Assembly: GCF_027568515.1 (NCBI RefSeq) | Contig: NZ_JANKZF010000013.1 | Span: 1-64,000, forward strand | Length of the DNA: 64,000 nucleotides | Source of the DNA: Arthrobacter sp. HY1533 | GTDB taxonomy: Bacteria > Actinomycetota > Actinomycetes > Actinomycetales > Micrococcaceae | Direction of reading: 5' to 3' | Shown: in pieces, positions 20,015-28,862 of the stretch | Layout: every line of letters begins with the position of its first letter | Position numbering within the stretch: the stretch's first letter is position 1 | Notes under the pieces: model-generated | Seen by the model: only the letters and a program-made list of their open reading frames with translations | What the model was told of the DNA's origin: nothing | The model's database searches: none | Program-made: the position numbers and the translations under genes

Positions 20015-20953
20015 ATGAGTTCAACCATGAAGGCCATGAGCTACGCACAGTACGGCGGCACCGAGGTCCTGGAGCAGAGCGAACTGCCCACACCCAAGGT
20101 GGGGCCGGGCGCAGTCCTTATCCGGGTCAAGGCGGCCAGCGTGAACCCTGTGGACTGGAAGATCATGTCCGGCGGACTGGACCCATTCATGGACGTGCAC
20201 TTCCCTGTGGTCCCGGGCTGGGACGTGGCCGGCGTGGTGGAGGCCGTTGGCTTTGACACCCCGGAGTTCAAGGTGGGCGACGAGGTCTACGCCTACGGCC
20301 GCCGCGATTCCGTGCAGGGCGGCAGCTTTGCCGAGCTCATGGCACTGCCGGCAGCCCTCGTGGCACACAAGCCCGCCGCCCTGTCTTGGGAAGAGGCCGC
20401 GGCTCTGCCCCTGACCGGGCTGACCGCCCAGCGCACGCTCAACGCACTGGGCGTGGCAGCGGGCCAGACCCTGCTCATCCACAACGGCTCCGGCAGCGTT
20501 GGCCGCTTCGCCATCCAGCTGGCAACCCTGGCCGGCGCCCGCGTCATCGCCACCGGTTCGGCCAAGAACCACAGCCGCCTGAGTGAACTCGGCGCCGAGC
20601 CCGTGGAGTACGGCGCCGGCCTCGTGGAGCGCGTGCGTGAACTGGCCCCGGAAGGCGTCGACGCCGTGGCCGACTTCGCCGGCGGAGTGCTGGAGGACTC
20701 CCTGGCCCTGCTCAAGGAAGGCGGCAAGCTCGCCTCGATCGCCGACTGGACGGTGCTGCAGCATGGCGGGCAGTACATCTGGGTCCGCCCCGAAGCTGCC
20801 GAACTGGAGAAGCTGAGCGCGCTGGTCGAGGCCGGCAAGCTGAGCGTCGACGTTGGCCAGACCTTCCCCATGGAAGAAGCCGCCGCCGCATTCACGGCGA
20901 GCATGTCCGGCCACGGCTCGGGCAAGATCGTGCTGACCCCCTTCACCGCCTAA
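20015..20953 (+). CDS. NAD(P)H-dependent quinone oxidoreductase / MDR-superfamily enzyme
   Basis: 312 residues of the zinc-free medium-chain dehydrogenase/reductase group. Visible are MKAMSYAQYGGTEVLE, VNPVDWKIMSGGLDPF, the domain hinge VVPGWDVAGVVEAVG, and the nucleotide-binding segment LIHNGSGSVGRFAIQLATLAGARVIATGS. The catalytic-zinc cysteines of alcohol dehydrogenases are absent, so it likely reduces quinones or enals with NADPH. AAGGAA lies before ATG 20015. It is monocistronic; the 188-base gap upstream has no clear promoter that I can state with confidence. Confidence 0.88.
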   Translation: MSSTMKAMSYAQYGGTEVLEQSELPTPKVGPGAVLIRVKAASVNPVDWKIMSGGLDPFMDVHFPVVPGWDVAGVVEAVGFDTPEFKVGDEVYAYGRRDSVQGGSFAELMALPAALVAHKPAALSWEEAAALPLTGLTAQRTLNALGVAAGQTLLIHNGSGSVGRFAIQLATLAGARVIATGSAKNHSRLSELGAEPVEYGAGLVERVRELAPEGVDAVADFAGGVLEDSLALLKEGGKLASIADWTVLQHGGQYIWVRPEAAELEKLSALVEAGKLSVDVGQTFPMEEAAAAFTASMSGHGSGKIVLTPFTA

Positions 20954-20978
20954 CAAACCCCCTCCACCCCCTCCCGCT

Positions 20979-21170
20979 CCTCCGACGCCGCATCAATTAT
21001 CGTCCCCTTTTTCCCGACGCAGCATCACTAGATGTCCCCTTTCCGCCAACGCGGCACCACCCAGGGCCCGCACCTTCCCGACGGGCCCAGGATGTGGTGC
21101 GGCGTTGGCCAAAAAGCGACGTTAAGTGGTGCTGCGTCACGGGAAAGCCGACATTAAGTGATGCGGCGTT
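20979..21170. repeat. Imperfect long inverted repeat made of related short units
   Basis: Two arms of about 80 bases, roughly 20979-21060 and 21090-21170, are imperfect reverse complements of one another. Within each arm a unit resembling GACGC(C/A)GCATCACTTAATGTC recurs twice. The central loop holds a smaller GGGCCC-type dyad. It lies between the oxidoreductase stop and the next gene and contains no credible open frame; it looks like a repeated palindromic element. Confidence 0.7.
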
Positions 21171-21226
21171 GAGGGGCTTTGGGGCTACCTTTGTAGGGAA
21201 CCTTCCCACGAAACCCAAGGATTGCA

Positions 21227-22423
21227 GTGGCCAAGAAGCCCAAGAGCACCAAGAAGTCCCGATTCGGCAACCCCGCCAAGGCGGCCGCCGACGCCGCAAC
21301 CCGTTCCACCGCCGTGACCTCGGCCGAGGCCCGGCTGGAGCGCGCCATGCTGGCCCTGTCGCCCGGATTCGCTGACTGGCTGGAAGCCCAGGGCCGCCCG
21401 GAGCCGTCAATCGACATGAGCCTGCTGATCCTTGACGACTTCTTCGACATGTACCGCATCGTGGAGCCGCAGGTTGACCCCACGGCCCTGGTGCCGGCGG
21501 CGGTCCAGGAGGTCATGGACGTCATGGCTGACGCCAACCCGATGGGCGTCATGGGCATGCGCAGCGGCGTCCGCGACTACGTGAACTACCTGGCGGCAGC
21601 CCATCTGTGGACAGGCGCCCCGGAGGAGCTGCAGGCGGTTCTCGAGGCGTGCAAGCAGACCGGCGGGCCGCTGGCAGAATCCGGCGAGGTGTCCCCGGGG
21701 GACTGGGAGTTTGCCGACGTCTTCATCCCGGAACTCAGCCGTGAGCAAATCGTTGAAACGGCCGTGAACTCCCCGCTCTGGAAGAACTCGCTTGCCCTGC
21801 TTGCGTGGCTGGGCGACGGCCGCGAGCTGACGGATGAAGGCACCATGGCGGACCACCCCGACGCCATTGCCGCCCTGTCCCACAGCGGAATCGGCAAGCT
21901 CGCCGCCGCGGCCAACTTCGCCACCGACGAGGACCGCAATTCCGCCCGGCTGGCCCTGTACTGGGAACTGCTGAACATGGCCGGCCTGGTGGCCGTCGAG
22001 GACAACCACCTCCGCCCCACGCCGGAGGCACAGGCCCTGGACGCCGAGGATGACATGCTCCAGGCCGTGGCGGACCTGGTGGGCCACTTCATTTACATCG
22101 TCACCCTCGAGGGGACCGAGGAGGGCGTCTACGAGGAGTGGCACCTGGACATGGCCGACTGGCTGACCCAGGCAGCATCGGAGGAGCCACCCGCCGCCGC
22201 GCTGCTCATCGAGGCCCTCGAAAACCCGGACGCCGCCGACCCCGATGTGCTGGCGATCGCCCAGAACATTGCCCATTGGGCGGAGGAGGGCCTGGTCGCC
22301 GTGGGCGAATTCGTCGAGGTCCCGCCGGCCTGGCGCATCGATGTCTTCGACATGCTCAAGGACGACTTCACCATCAACGCAACCGGCCCCGGCGCCGAGG
22401 CGCAGCAGCCCGAACAGGACTGA
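21227..22423 (+). CDS. Conserved hypothetical protein, acidic helical
   Basis: 398 residues, not recognised. The first about 45 residues are lysine- and alanine-rich (AKKPKSTKKSRFGNPAKAAADA); the remainder is strongly acidic and mostly helical, with segments such as YWELLNMAGLVAVEDNHLRPT that look like winged-helix fragments, and repeated Trp/Leu-rich helices. No catalytic motif, signal peptide or membrane segment is seen. The start is GTG 21227, with AAGGA nine bases upstream. It stands alone. The positively charged head with an acidic body could bind nucleic acid or ribosomes, but that is speculative. Confidence 0.65.
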   Translation: MAKKPKSTKKSRFGNPAKAAADAATRSTAVTSAEARLERAMLALSPGFADWLEAQGRPEPSIDMSLLILDDFFDMYRIVEPQVDPTALVPAAVQEVMDVMADANPMGVMGMRSGVRDYVNYLAAAHLWTGAPEELQAVLEACKQTGGPLAESGEVSPGDWEFADVFIPELSREQIVETAVNSPLWKNSLALLAWLGDGRELTDEGTMADHPDAIAALSHSGIGKLAAAANFATDEDRNSARLALYWELLNMAGLVAVEDNHLRPTPEAQALDAEDDMLQAVADLVGHFIYIVTLEGTEEGVYEEWHLDMADWLTQAASEEPPAAALLIEALENPDAADPDVLAIAQNIAHWAEEGLVAVGEFVEVPPAWRIDVFDMLKDDFTINATGPGAEAQQPEQD

Positions 22424-22501
22424 TTTCCCCCAGTTCGACGGCGGCACGCACCTTCCACGTGGAAGGTGGGGGGCGCCCGCGGAAATTTATCAAGCAAACA
22501 G

Positions 22502-23419
22502 CTAGCGGCCCCCAAGCGTCTCCAGCTGGTCGAGGGTGTTTTCGTAACGCTCCTGGACGATCCTGGTGTGCAGCCACGTCTCCACGTGCCGGACTCCCGG
22601 CAGCGACCTGATCCGGGCCACCACGTGGTTGTATTCCAGCTGCGAACTCGTCGCAATGGTGCACACCATGGCGTAGCGGCCAATGGTGCGGGCCACGAAT
22701 TCCACGCCCTCCACCTCGGCGAGCAGGTCCACGACCTCCTGCGAGGCGTTGCCGGCCAGGGCGATGCCGCAACCGAACACTATGGCGTCACTGGTCCCCT
22801 CGCGGCGGGTGATGGCGCCGATTTGCATGATGTTTGCATCCAGCAGCCGCAGCGCCCGGGAGCGGCAGGTGCTCATGGAGACGCCGATGGCCTCGCCAAT
22901 CTCGGCGAATCCCCTGCGTCCGTCGTGCTGCAGGATGCGCATGATGTCAATGTCCGTCTGGTCAAGGGACAACCGCTCCAGGACAGGCTCCTCGCCCAGG
23001 AACAAGCTGCGGATGACCCGCTCGTACAGCAGCACGTTGACGGCGGACACGTTCGGAAGTCCGCTGATGAACGCCACGGTCTCATAGAGCTGGCCCATGG
23101 TGCCGAGGCGGATTTCCACGACCACCTGGTGGGTTCCCGTGGTTTCGGAGATGTAGACGGCCGAATCGAGGGTTTCAATGCCGCGCAGGACCGGCTCGCT
23201 GGGACCGGAAAGCTGCACCGACAGGTGCGCCAGCACCTCCAGCCCCAGGACGCGCGGGTGCACGGCCGCAATGACCTTGACCTTGCCCGAGGCGAGCAGT
23301 TCATTCACGTGCGAGGCAACCATGGCGCGGTTGCTCCCCACCGACTTGGCCAGGTCGCTGTAGGAGGCCCGTCCATCGGCCTGCAGCTGGTGCACCAGCA
23401 ATGTGTCCAGTTGGTTCAT
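22502..23419 (-). CDS. Lrp/AsnC-family regulator with two tandem modules
   Basis: 305 residues, twice the usual AsnC length. An N-terminal HTH (LDTLLVHQLQADGRASYSDLAKSVGSNRAMVASHVNEL) and ligand-binding RAM-like domain (about 60-150) are followed by a second HTH (LDQTDIDIMRILQHDGRRGFAEIGEAIGVSMSTCRSRALRLL) and second ligand domain (to 300). Such duplicated forms act as monomer-equivalents of an AsnC dimer. It is divergent from the large ABC-importer/catabolic operon beginning at 23645, so it most likely senses an amino acid or derivative and controls that operon. Confidence 0.9.
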   Translation of the reverse strand: MNQLDTLLVHQLQADGRASYSDLAKSVGSNRAMVASHVNELLASGKVKVIAAVHPRVLGLEVLAHLSVQLSGPSEPVLRGIETLDSAVYISETTGTHQVVVEIRLGTMGQLYETVAFISGLPNVSAVNVLLYERVIRSLFLGEEPVLERLSLDQTDIDIMRILQHDGRRGFAEIGEAIGVSMSTCRSRALRLLDANIMQIGAITRREGTSDAIVFGCGIALAGNASQEVVDLLAEVEGVEFVARTIGRYAMVCTIATSSQLEYNHVVARIRSLPGVRHVETWLHTRIVQERYENTLDQLETLGGR

Positions 23420-23554
23420 TCCATCTTTATATCAGTACATCGGATGTTTCGGTCAAAAATTTACTTCGACTCATTGGATTCTGAAATCTTGTTCATCAAA
23501 TCAGCAATCAATCGTGCAGATTTAAGGTAAATCGTCTCATCTGCTGAAAATATG

Positions 23555-23583
23555 TTGACATTGGGTGGGCTGTGTCACACAAT
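23555..23583 (+). promoter_or_regulatory. Probable sigma-70-type promoter of the ABC-importer operon
   Basis: A consensus -35 TTGACA (23555-23560) and a -10-like CACAAT (23578-23583) are separated by 17 bases. The site is 62 bases before the substrate-binding-protein start, in an A/T-rich 225-base gap shared with the divergent Lrp-type regulator. Confidence 0.6.
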
Positions 23584-23644
23584 CGTTTAGTCACCCCCAC
23601 CGGTGCGGCAACCGTGCCGCACCACCCTTCACAGGAGAAATACA

Positions 23645-24490
23645 ATGGCGAACTTCTTCAAACTTGCTGCCGCAGCCTCCATCGGCCTGCTGGCACTTTC
23701 CGGCTGTTCAGCTGCTTCGGGGGACGAAGCTGCAACCGGAAACTCCAACACTCCCAAGGACCTGGTCAAGGCAGGCCAGGTCACCTTGTGCATCGACCCG
23801 GAGTACCCTCCGCTGGAGTACTACGCGGACGGTTCAGGCGGCGACATCGTGGGCTTTGATGCCGACGCCGGCCGCGCACTGGCCGACTACTGGGGTGTAA
23901 AGGTCAAGTTCGAGGTCACCTCTTTTGACGGGCTCATGCCCGGCCTGCAGAGCGGGCGCTGCGACATGATCCTGGGCGGCCTCTACACCAGCCCGGCCCG
24001 CCTGCAGGTTGCCGACGCCGCACCCATCATGAACGCCGGCCCGGCAGCCCTGGCTGCCCCCGGCCTGGTCGGCGAGCTCAAGGGCAAGCTGGACCTGTGC
24101 GGACGCAAGGTGGTGGCCCAGGCTGCCTCCAGCAACGCCGCCACCATCACGGCCATGGGCGAAGAGTGCAAGGCCGCGGGCAAGGACGCCCCGGCACTCA
24201 CCGAATACCCCAAGACCTCCGACACCGTCCTGGCCGTGCTCAACGGCAAGGCCGACGTCCTGGTGGAGACCAACGTTGCCGCCGCCTACATGGTGACGCA
24301 GAACGCGGGCAAGCTGGAAATGGCCGGCCAAGTCTTTGACCCGGACACCACCTTCGGCGTCTTCAGCAAGAAGGGCAGCACCATGACGCCCGCCATCGCC
24401 ACCGCTTTCAAGGCCCTCAAGGACGACGGCTCGCTCGGCAAGATTGCGCAGAAGTACAACCTCGACACCTCCATCCTCGAGGTCAAGTAG
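23645..24490 (+). CDS. ABC importer substrate-binding lipoprotein (family 3, amino-acid type)
   Basis: 281 residues. The signal peptide MANFFKLAAAASIGLLALSG ends in the lipobox LSGC, so the mature protein is lipid-anchored at the outer face of the membrane. The SBP_bac_3 fold is evident: VTLCIDPEYPPLEYY, then GFDADAGRALADYWGVKVKFEV and SFDGLMPGLQSGRCDMILGG. The family binds polar amino acids or related amines, but the ligand is not readable from sequence. GGAGAA precedes the ATG. First gene of the operon; the permease and ATPase follow. Confidence 0.92.
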   Translation: MANFFKLAAAASIGLLALSGCSAASGDEAATGNSNTPKDLVKAGQVTLCIDPEYPPLEYYADGSGGDIVGFDADAGRALADYWGVKVKFEVTSFDGLMPGLQSGRCDMILGGLYTSPARLQVADAAPIMNAGPAALAAPGLVGELKGKLDLCGRKVVAQAASSNAATITAMGEECKAAGKDAPALTEYPKTSDTVLAVLNGKADVLVETNVAAAYMVTQNAGKLEMAGQVFDPDTTFGVFSKKGSTMTPAIATAFKALKDDGSLGKIAQKYNLDTSILEVK

Positions 24491-24534
24491 CCGCATCCGC
24501 GCCGTCCACCAATCTTCTTGAGAGGGCATAGATA

Positions 24535-25269
24535 ATGCTTTTTGATCCCAATATCTTCTTCGCGCAGCTGGTCAGCGCCGACTACATCAAGGGCGCAGGC
24601 CTGTCGGTGGCCGTCGCCATCGTCTCGCTCATCCTGGCCACCGTCATCGGCTTCTTCATGGCCATCGGCCGCACGGCCAAGCAGCCGTACCTGCGGGCGC
24701 CTGCCCACTTCTACGTGTGGTTCTTCCGCGCCATCCCGGCACTGCTGGTGCTGCTGATCATGTGGAACGCCCTGCCGCAGATGTTCCCGGCGCTGCGGGC
24801 CGACTGGTTCTCGCCATTCATTGCAGCATCCGTGGGCCTGGGCCTGGTGGAAGCGGCCTTCATGTCCGAGATCATCCGCTCCGCCCTGCTGAGCGTTGAC
24901 GAGGGGCAGGCCCTGGCCGGCCGCGCGCTGGGCATGTCCCCCGCCAAGGTCATGTTCAAGGTGGTGCTGCCGCAGGCCATCAGGATCGCCCTTCCGCCCA
25001 CCGGCAACGAGTTCATCGGCCTGGTCAAGTACTCCTCGCTGGCCTCCGTGATCTCGCTGCGTGAGCTGCTCACCACGGCCCAGGTGGGCGTGAACATCAC
25101 GTTCCGCTACGCCGAATACTATGCAGCGGCCATCGTGTACTACCTGGTGATCGTCTCCATCCTCTCCCTCATCCAAAACATGGTGGAGAAGAAGTTCGCC
25201 TGGACCTCCAAGGCAAAGACCACAACCACGCCCGACGCCAGCATCGAGACCAAGGTGGGCATCTCATGA
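24535..25269 (+). CDS. ABC importer permease (HisM/GlnP type)
   Basis: 244 residues, about five membrane helices, starting [29 protein letters not shown]. The conserved EAA loop is visible in [26 protein letters not shown]. It would form the channel for the substrate delivered by the preceding lipoprotein. GAGAGGG lies before ATG 24535, and the stop overlaps the ATPase start by four bases (ATGA). It belongs to the polar-amino-acid uptake subfamily. Confidence 0.92.
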   Translation: MLFDPNIFFAQLVSADYIKGAGLSVAVAIVSLILATVIGFFMAIGRTAKQPYLRAPAHFYVWFFRAIPALLVLLIMWNALPQMFPALRADWFSPFIAASVGLGLVEAAFMSEIIRSALLSVDEGQALAGRALGMSPAKVMFKVVLPQAIRIALPPTGNEFIGLVKYSSLASVISLRELLTTAQVGVNITFRYAEYYAAAIVYYLVIVSILSLIQNMVEKKFAWTSKAKTTTTPDASIETKVGIS

Positions 25270-26069
25270 GCACACTCACCCAAACGCCGCAGGAGCGTTC
25301 CATGACCAAGCAACCCATCCTCCAGGTGAGGGACCTCCACAAGAGCTACAACGGCAACCCCGTGCTCAAGGGCGTCGAATTCGACATTGAAAAGGGCCAA
25401 GTCAAGGCCGTCCTGGGCCCCTCGGGTTCCGGCAAGTCCACCATGCTGCGCCTCATGGCCCTGCTGGAACCGGCCGATTCCGGCCAGATCCTGCTCAAGG
25501 GATCCCGGATCGGCAGCAAGGAGCACAAGGGCCGCTCCCTGCACCTGCCCGAACGTGCGCTGGCCGTGCAGCGGCAGGAGGTGGGCATGGTTTTCCAGCG
25601 CTTCAACTTGTTCCCGCACCTGAGCGCCGTCCGCAACGTCATGCTGGGCCTGACCAGCGTCAAGGGCGTCTCGCACCACGAAGCCCGCACGCAGGCCCGC
25701 GACATGCTGGCCAAGGTGGGCCTGGACAACCGCGCCGAGCACTTCCCGTCCGAACTTTCCGGCGGGCAGCAGCAGCGCGTCGCGATTGCCCGCGCCCTGG
25801 TCATGAACCCCTCCGTCATGCTCTTCGACGAGCCCACCTCCGCCCTTGACCCCGAGCTGGTGGGCGAGGTCCTGGAGGTCATGGAGAACCTGGCCGAGTC
25901 CGGCATGACCATGATCGTGGTGACCCATGAGGTCCGCTTTGCCCGCCGCGTGGCAGACGAGGTCACCCTGTTCGACGGCGGCGTCATCGTGGAGCAGGCC
26001 GAACCCGAGCAGTTCTTTGAAAACCCGCAGCACGAACGCACCAGGAAGTTCCTCAGCCATGTCCACTGA
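25266..26069 (+). CDS. ABC importer ATPase (GlnQ type)
   Basis: 267 residues. Walker A is GPSGSGKST (residues 51-59), the signature LSGGQQQR, and Walker [13 protein letters not shown]. It powers the importer formed with the two preceding genes. Start ATG 25266 overlaps the permease stop; a second in-frame ATG at 25305 ([16 protein letters not shown]) has AGGA upstream and could be the true start, since the first 13 residues are non-conserved. The end overlaps the next gene's start by 11 bases. Confidence 0.92.
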   Translation: MSTLTQTPQERSMTKQPILQVRDLHKSYNGNPVLKGVEFDIEKGQVKAVLGPSGSGKSTMLRLMALLEPADSGQILLKGSRIGSKEHKGRSLHLPERALAVQRQEVGMVFQRFNLFPHLSAVRNVMLGLTSVKGVSHHEARTQARDMLAKVGLDNRAEHFPSELSGGQQQRVAIARALVMNPSVMLFDEPTSALDPELVGEVLEVMENLAESGMTMIVVTHEVRFARRVADEVTLFDGGVIVEQAEPEQFFENPQHERTRKFLSHVH

Positions 26070-27129
26070 CCGCGCACTCCTCGAGAGCCCCGCCACCACC
26101 CCGGCCCAGGTTCTCCGGGCCGTCTACACGGACATGGACGACGTCGACTTCCGCCACGGGGTGCGCGTCCTCACCGACGCCGGCTTCGCCGTCGACTACC
26201 TCAACAGCACGGACCCGGCCACGATCACGGCCGCCGCGCACGACGCCACGGCCCTGCTGGTGGGCTACGCAACCGTCACCGCCGAGATGATGGATGCCAT
26301 GCCGGCGCTGCGGATCATTGCGCTGCTGTCCATGGGCTTCAACAACATTGACGTTGATGCAGCCCGCGAGCGCGGCATCTGGGTCACCAACATCCCCGGT
26401 GCCGCCACCGAGGAAGTGGCCAGCCACGCCCTGGCCCTGGCGCTCGCCGTGGTGCGGAACTTGCCGTTCTACAGCAATGCCGTGCAGACCGGGGACTGGA
26501 ACGCCCGGGACACCCTGGTTCCGCCGCGCCTGAGCCAGGCCCGGCTGGGCATCCTGGGCCTGGGCCGCATCGGCACCCGCTTCGCCGACATGGCCAAGAC
26601 CATTTTTGGCGAGATCGTGGGCTACGACCCCGTGCTGCCGGACACCCCGGAGATCCGGGAGCGGCTGGCCTCGGCAGGCATCCGCCGAACCACGCTCGAG
26701 GAGGTGCAGGCCACCTCCAACGTGCTCTCGCTGCACATGCCGCTCACCGAGGAAACGGCCGGCATGGTCCACGCCGGATTCCTGGCCGGCATGCCGGCGG
26801 GCTCCTTCCTGCTCAACGTCAGCCGCGGCGCCCTGGTTGATTCGCAGGCCCTGCGCAACGCGGTCGACGCCGGCCACCTCGCCGGGGCGGGCCTGGACGT
26901 CCTGGATGCTGAGCCGCCAACGGCCGGACACCCCTTGCTGGGCAGCCCCCGCATCCTCATTACCCCGCACGTGGCCTACTACTCCGGTTTCACGGAGGGC
27001 GAGTACGTGCGCCAGCAGGCCCAGAACGTGGCCGCCTGGCTGGCCGGTGGACGCCCCGACTCCCCCGTCGCCGAGCTCCCCCACACCCCATCCGCAACCC
27101 CGACCGCCGGGAGAGAAGACCATGCGTAA
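26059..27129 (+). CDS. D-isomer-specific 2-hydroxyacid dehydrogenase
   Basis: 356 residues. The NAD-binding loop is G167-L-G169-R-I-G172 in [18 protein letters not shown]. The catalytic Arg lies in NVSRGALVD, the Glu in DVLDAEPP, and the His in ITPHVAYYS. It interconverts a 2-keto acid and the D-2-hydroxy acid with NADH. Start ATG 26059 lies inside the ATPase gene, tightly coupling translation. In this operon it may act on a 2-oxo acid also used by the downstream ThDP decarboxylase, but the substrate is unproven. Confidence 0.9.
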   Translation: MSTDRALLESPATTPAQVLRAVYTDMDDVDFRHGVRVLTDAGFAVDYLNSTDPATITAAAHDATALLVGYATVTAEMMDAMPALRIIALLSMGFNNIDVDAARERGIWVTNIPGAATEEVASHALALALAVVRNLPFYSNAVQTGDWNARDTLVPPRLSQARLGILGLGRIGTRFADMAKTIFGEIVGYDPVLPDTPEIRERLASAGIRRTTLEEVQATSNVLSLHMPLTEETAGMVHAGFLAGMPAGSFLLNVSRGALVDSQALRNAVDAGHLAGAGLDVLDAEPPTAGHPLLGSPRILITPHVAYYSGFTEGEYVRQQAQNVAAWLAGGRPDSPVAELPHTPSATPTAGREDHA

Positions 27130-28852
27130 ACTCAACGCCTTTGAAAGCCGCCCGTTTGGGCACCGTGCAGTGATTGTCACCGCCGAGCGCATCCACACCA
27201 TGGACCCGGCAAAGCCCACCGCCGAGGCATTCCTGATGATCGGCCCGGAGATTGCCGCCGTCGGCACCCTGGCGCACTGCCGCGAGGCAGCCGCGGCCCA
27301 CGGAAGCGAATACCCTGACTTCCGCGACTTCCCCGGCGCCACCATTGTGCCCGGCTTCATCGACGCCCACGCACATCCGCTCATGTACGGGCAGATGATG
27401 AGCTGGGTGGACTGCGGCCCGGACAAGGCCTCCACCATTCCGGAAATTGTTGCCCTGCTCCAGGAAGCCGCCAAGGCCATCCCGAACGGCCTGCCCGTGC
27501 GTGGCTACGGCTACGAGCACCGCAACCTGGCCGAGGAACGCCACCCCACCCGCTTTGAGCTGGACGCCGTGGCCCTTGACCGCGAGGTGTACCTCATGAA
27601 CGCCTCCGGGCACGGCGGCGTGGTCAACTCCCACACGCTGGCCATCAACAACATCACGGCCGCCACCCCCAACCCCGACGGCGGCGAGTTCTTCCGTGAC
27701 GGCCATGGGGAGCTCACCGGCGAGCTCTCCGACGCCGCCTGCAACATCCTCACGGGCGTTGACGGGGTCAAGATCGGCCACCACGGCCCCAACTTCCACC
27801 TCGGCGACGAGCCCGCGGAGCACCTGCGCCAGCTCGGCGTGGCCCAGGAGAGCTTCCTTGCCGGCGGCGTCACGAGCATCGGCGACGCCCAGGTTTCCCG
27901 CCGCGAGTTCGACATGTACCTGCGCCTGGCCGCGGAAAACCAGCTCAAGGTCCGCGTCAGCATGTACCTGCTCTCCCACCTGCTCGACGACGCCCTGGAC
28001 ATGGGCCTGCACGGCCAGTTCGGCAACGCACACCTGAGCTTCGCCGGCATCAAGCTGTACGCCGACGGCACCCTGGGCGGCTGGACCGCCTACTTCCCCG
28101 ACGGCTACGTGGGCGACCCATGCCGCACGGGCCAGCTCTACCACGAGCCCGCCGCATACAAGGAGCTCATCAGCAAGGCGCACGGTGCCGGGCTGCAGAC
28201 GGCCACCCACGCACAGTCGCCCACCGCGATTGAGATGGTCATCGACGCCATCGAGTCGGCCCTGGCCGAACGCCCCGACGCCGACGCCCGGCACCGGATC
28301 GAGCACTGCGGGCTGCCCACCAGGGAGCAGATCACGCGCATGGCTGCCTCCGGCATCCGCCCCGTCAACCAGCCCCAGCACTACTACAACTGGGGCGAGG
28401 GCGTGCAGCAGGCCATCGGCACCCCCGGCGAACGCTTCAACCCGCTGGGCGAGTTCATTGACGCCGGCGTCACCATGGCCATCAGCTCCGACGCACCCGT
28501 GGCCGAACCGCGCCCGCTCGAGGCCATCCAGGCCGCCGTGACCCGCGTGACCCGCAACGGCCACAAGCTGGGCCCGGACAACCTCTGCATCACGGCCGCC
28601 GACGCCCTGGCCGCACACACCATCAACGCGGCTTCTGCACTGGGCCGCGAGGATGACCTCGGCTCGCTGTCCGTGGGCAAGAAGGCCGACTTCGCCGTGC
28701 TGGCGCAGGACCCGCTGGCCACCGCCGCCGAGTCCATTGCAGCCATCGGCGTGCTGCAGACCTGGATTGGGGGCAGCTGCCAGTTCACCGCAGAACTGGA
28801 CGAACCCGCCCTGGCCGCCACCCTCCCCTCCCTCTACTCCGTGAACTCCTAG
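27122..28852 (+). CDS. YtcJ-like metal-dependent amidohydrolase (amidohydrolase_3)
   Basis: 576 residues of the amidohydrolase superfamily. The metal motif PGFIDAHAHPLMYG is early, ARHRIEHCGLPT and SSDAPV are later, and the terminal beta-domain closes with LGSLSVGKKADFAVLAQDPL. YtcJ-type members hydrolyse amides, carbamates or N-formyl/N-acyl compounds. The start ATG 27122 overlaps the dehydrogenase stop by eight bases, with GAGAGAAG upstream. Position in an amino-acid importer operon suggests it acts on an imported amide. Confidence 0.9.
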   Translation: MRKLNAFESRPFGHRAVIVTAERIHTMDPAKPTAEAFLMIGPEIAAVGTLAHCREAAAAHGSEYPDFRDFPGATIVPGFIDAHAHPLMYGQMMSWVDCGPDKASTIPEIVALLQEAAKAIPNGLPVRGYGYEHRNLAEERHPTRFELDAVALDREVYLMNASGHGGVVNSHTLAINNITAATPNPDGGEFFRDGHGELTGELSDAACNILTGVDGVKIGHHGPNFHLGDEPAEHLRQLGVAQESFLAGGVTSIGDAQVSRREFDMYLRLAAENQLKVRVSMYLLSHLLDDALDMGLHGQFGNAHLSFAGIKLYADGTLGGWTAYFPDGYVGDPCRTGQLYHEPAAYKELISKAHGAGLQTATHAQSPTAIEMVIDAIESALAERPDADARHRIEHCGLPTREQITRMAASGIRPVNQPQHYYNWGEGVQQAIGTPGERFNPLGEFIDAGVTMAISSDAPVAEPRPLEAIQAAVTRVTRNGHKLGPDNLCITAADALAAHTINAASALGREDDLGSLSVGKKADFAVLAQDPLATAAESIAAIGVLQTWIGGSCQFTAELDEPALAATLPSLYSVNS

Positions 28853-28862
28853 GACCGCACCC

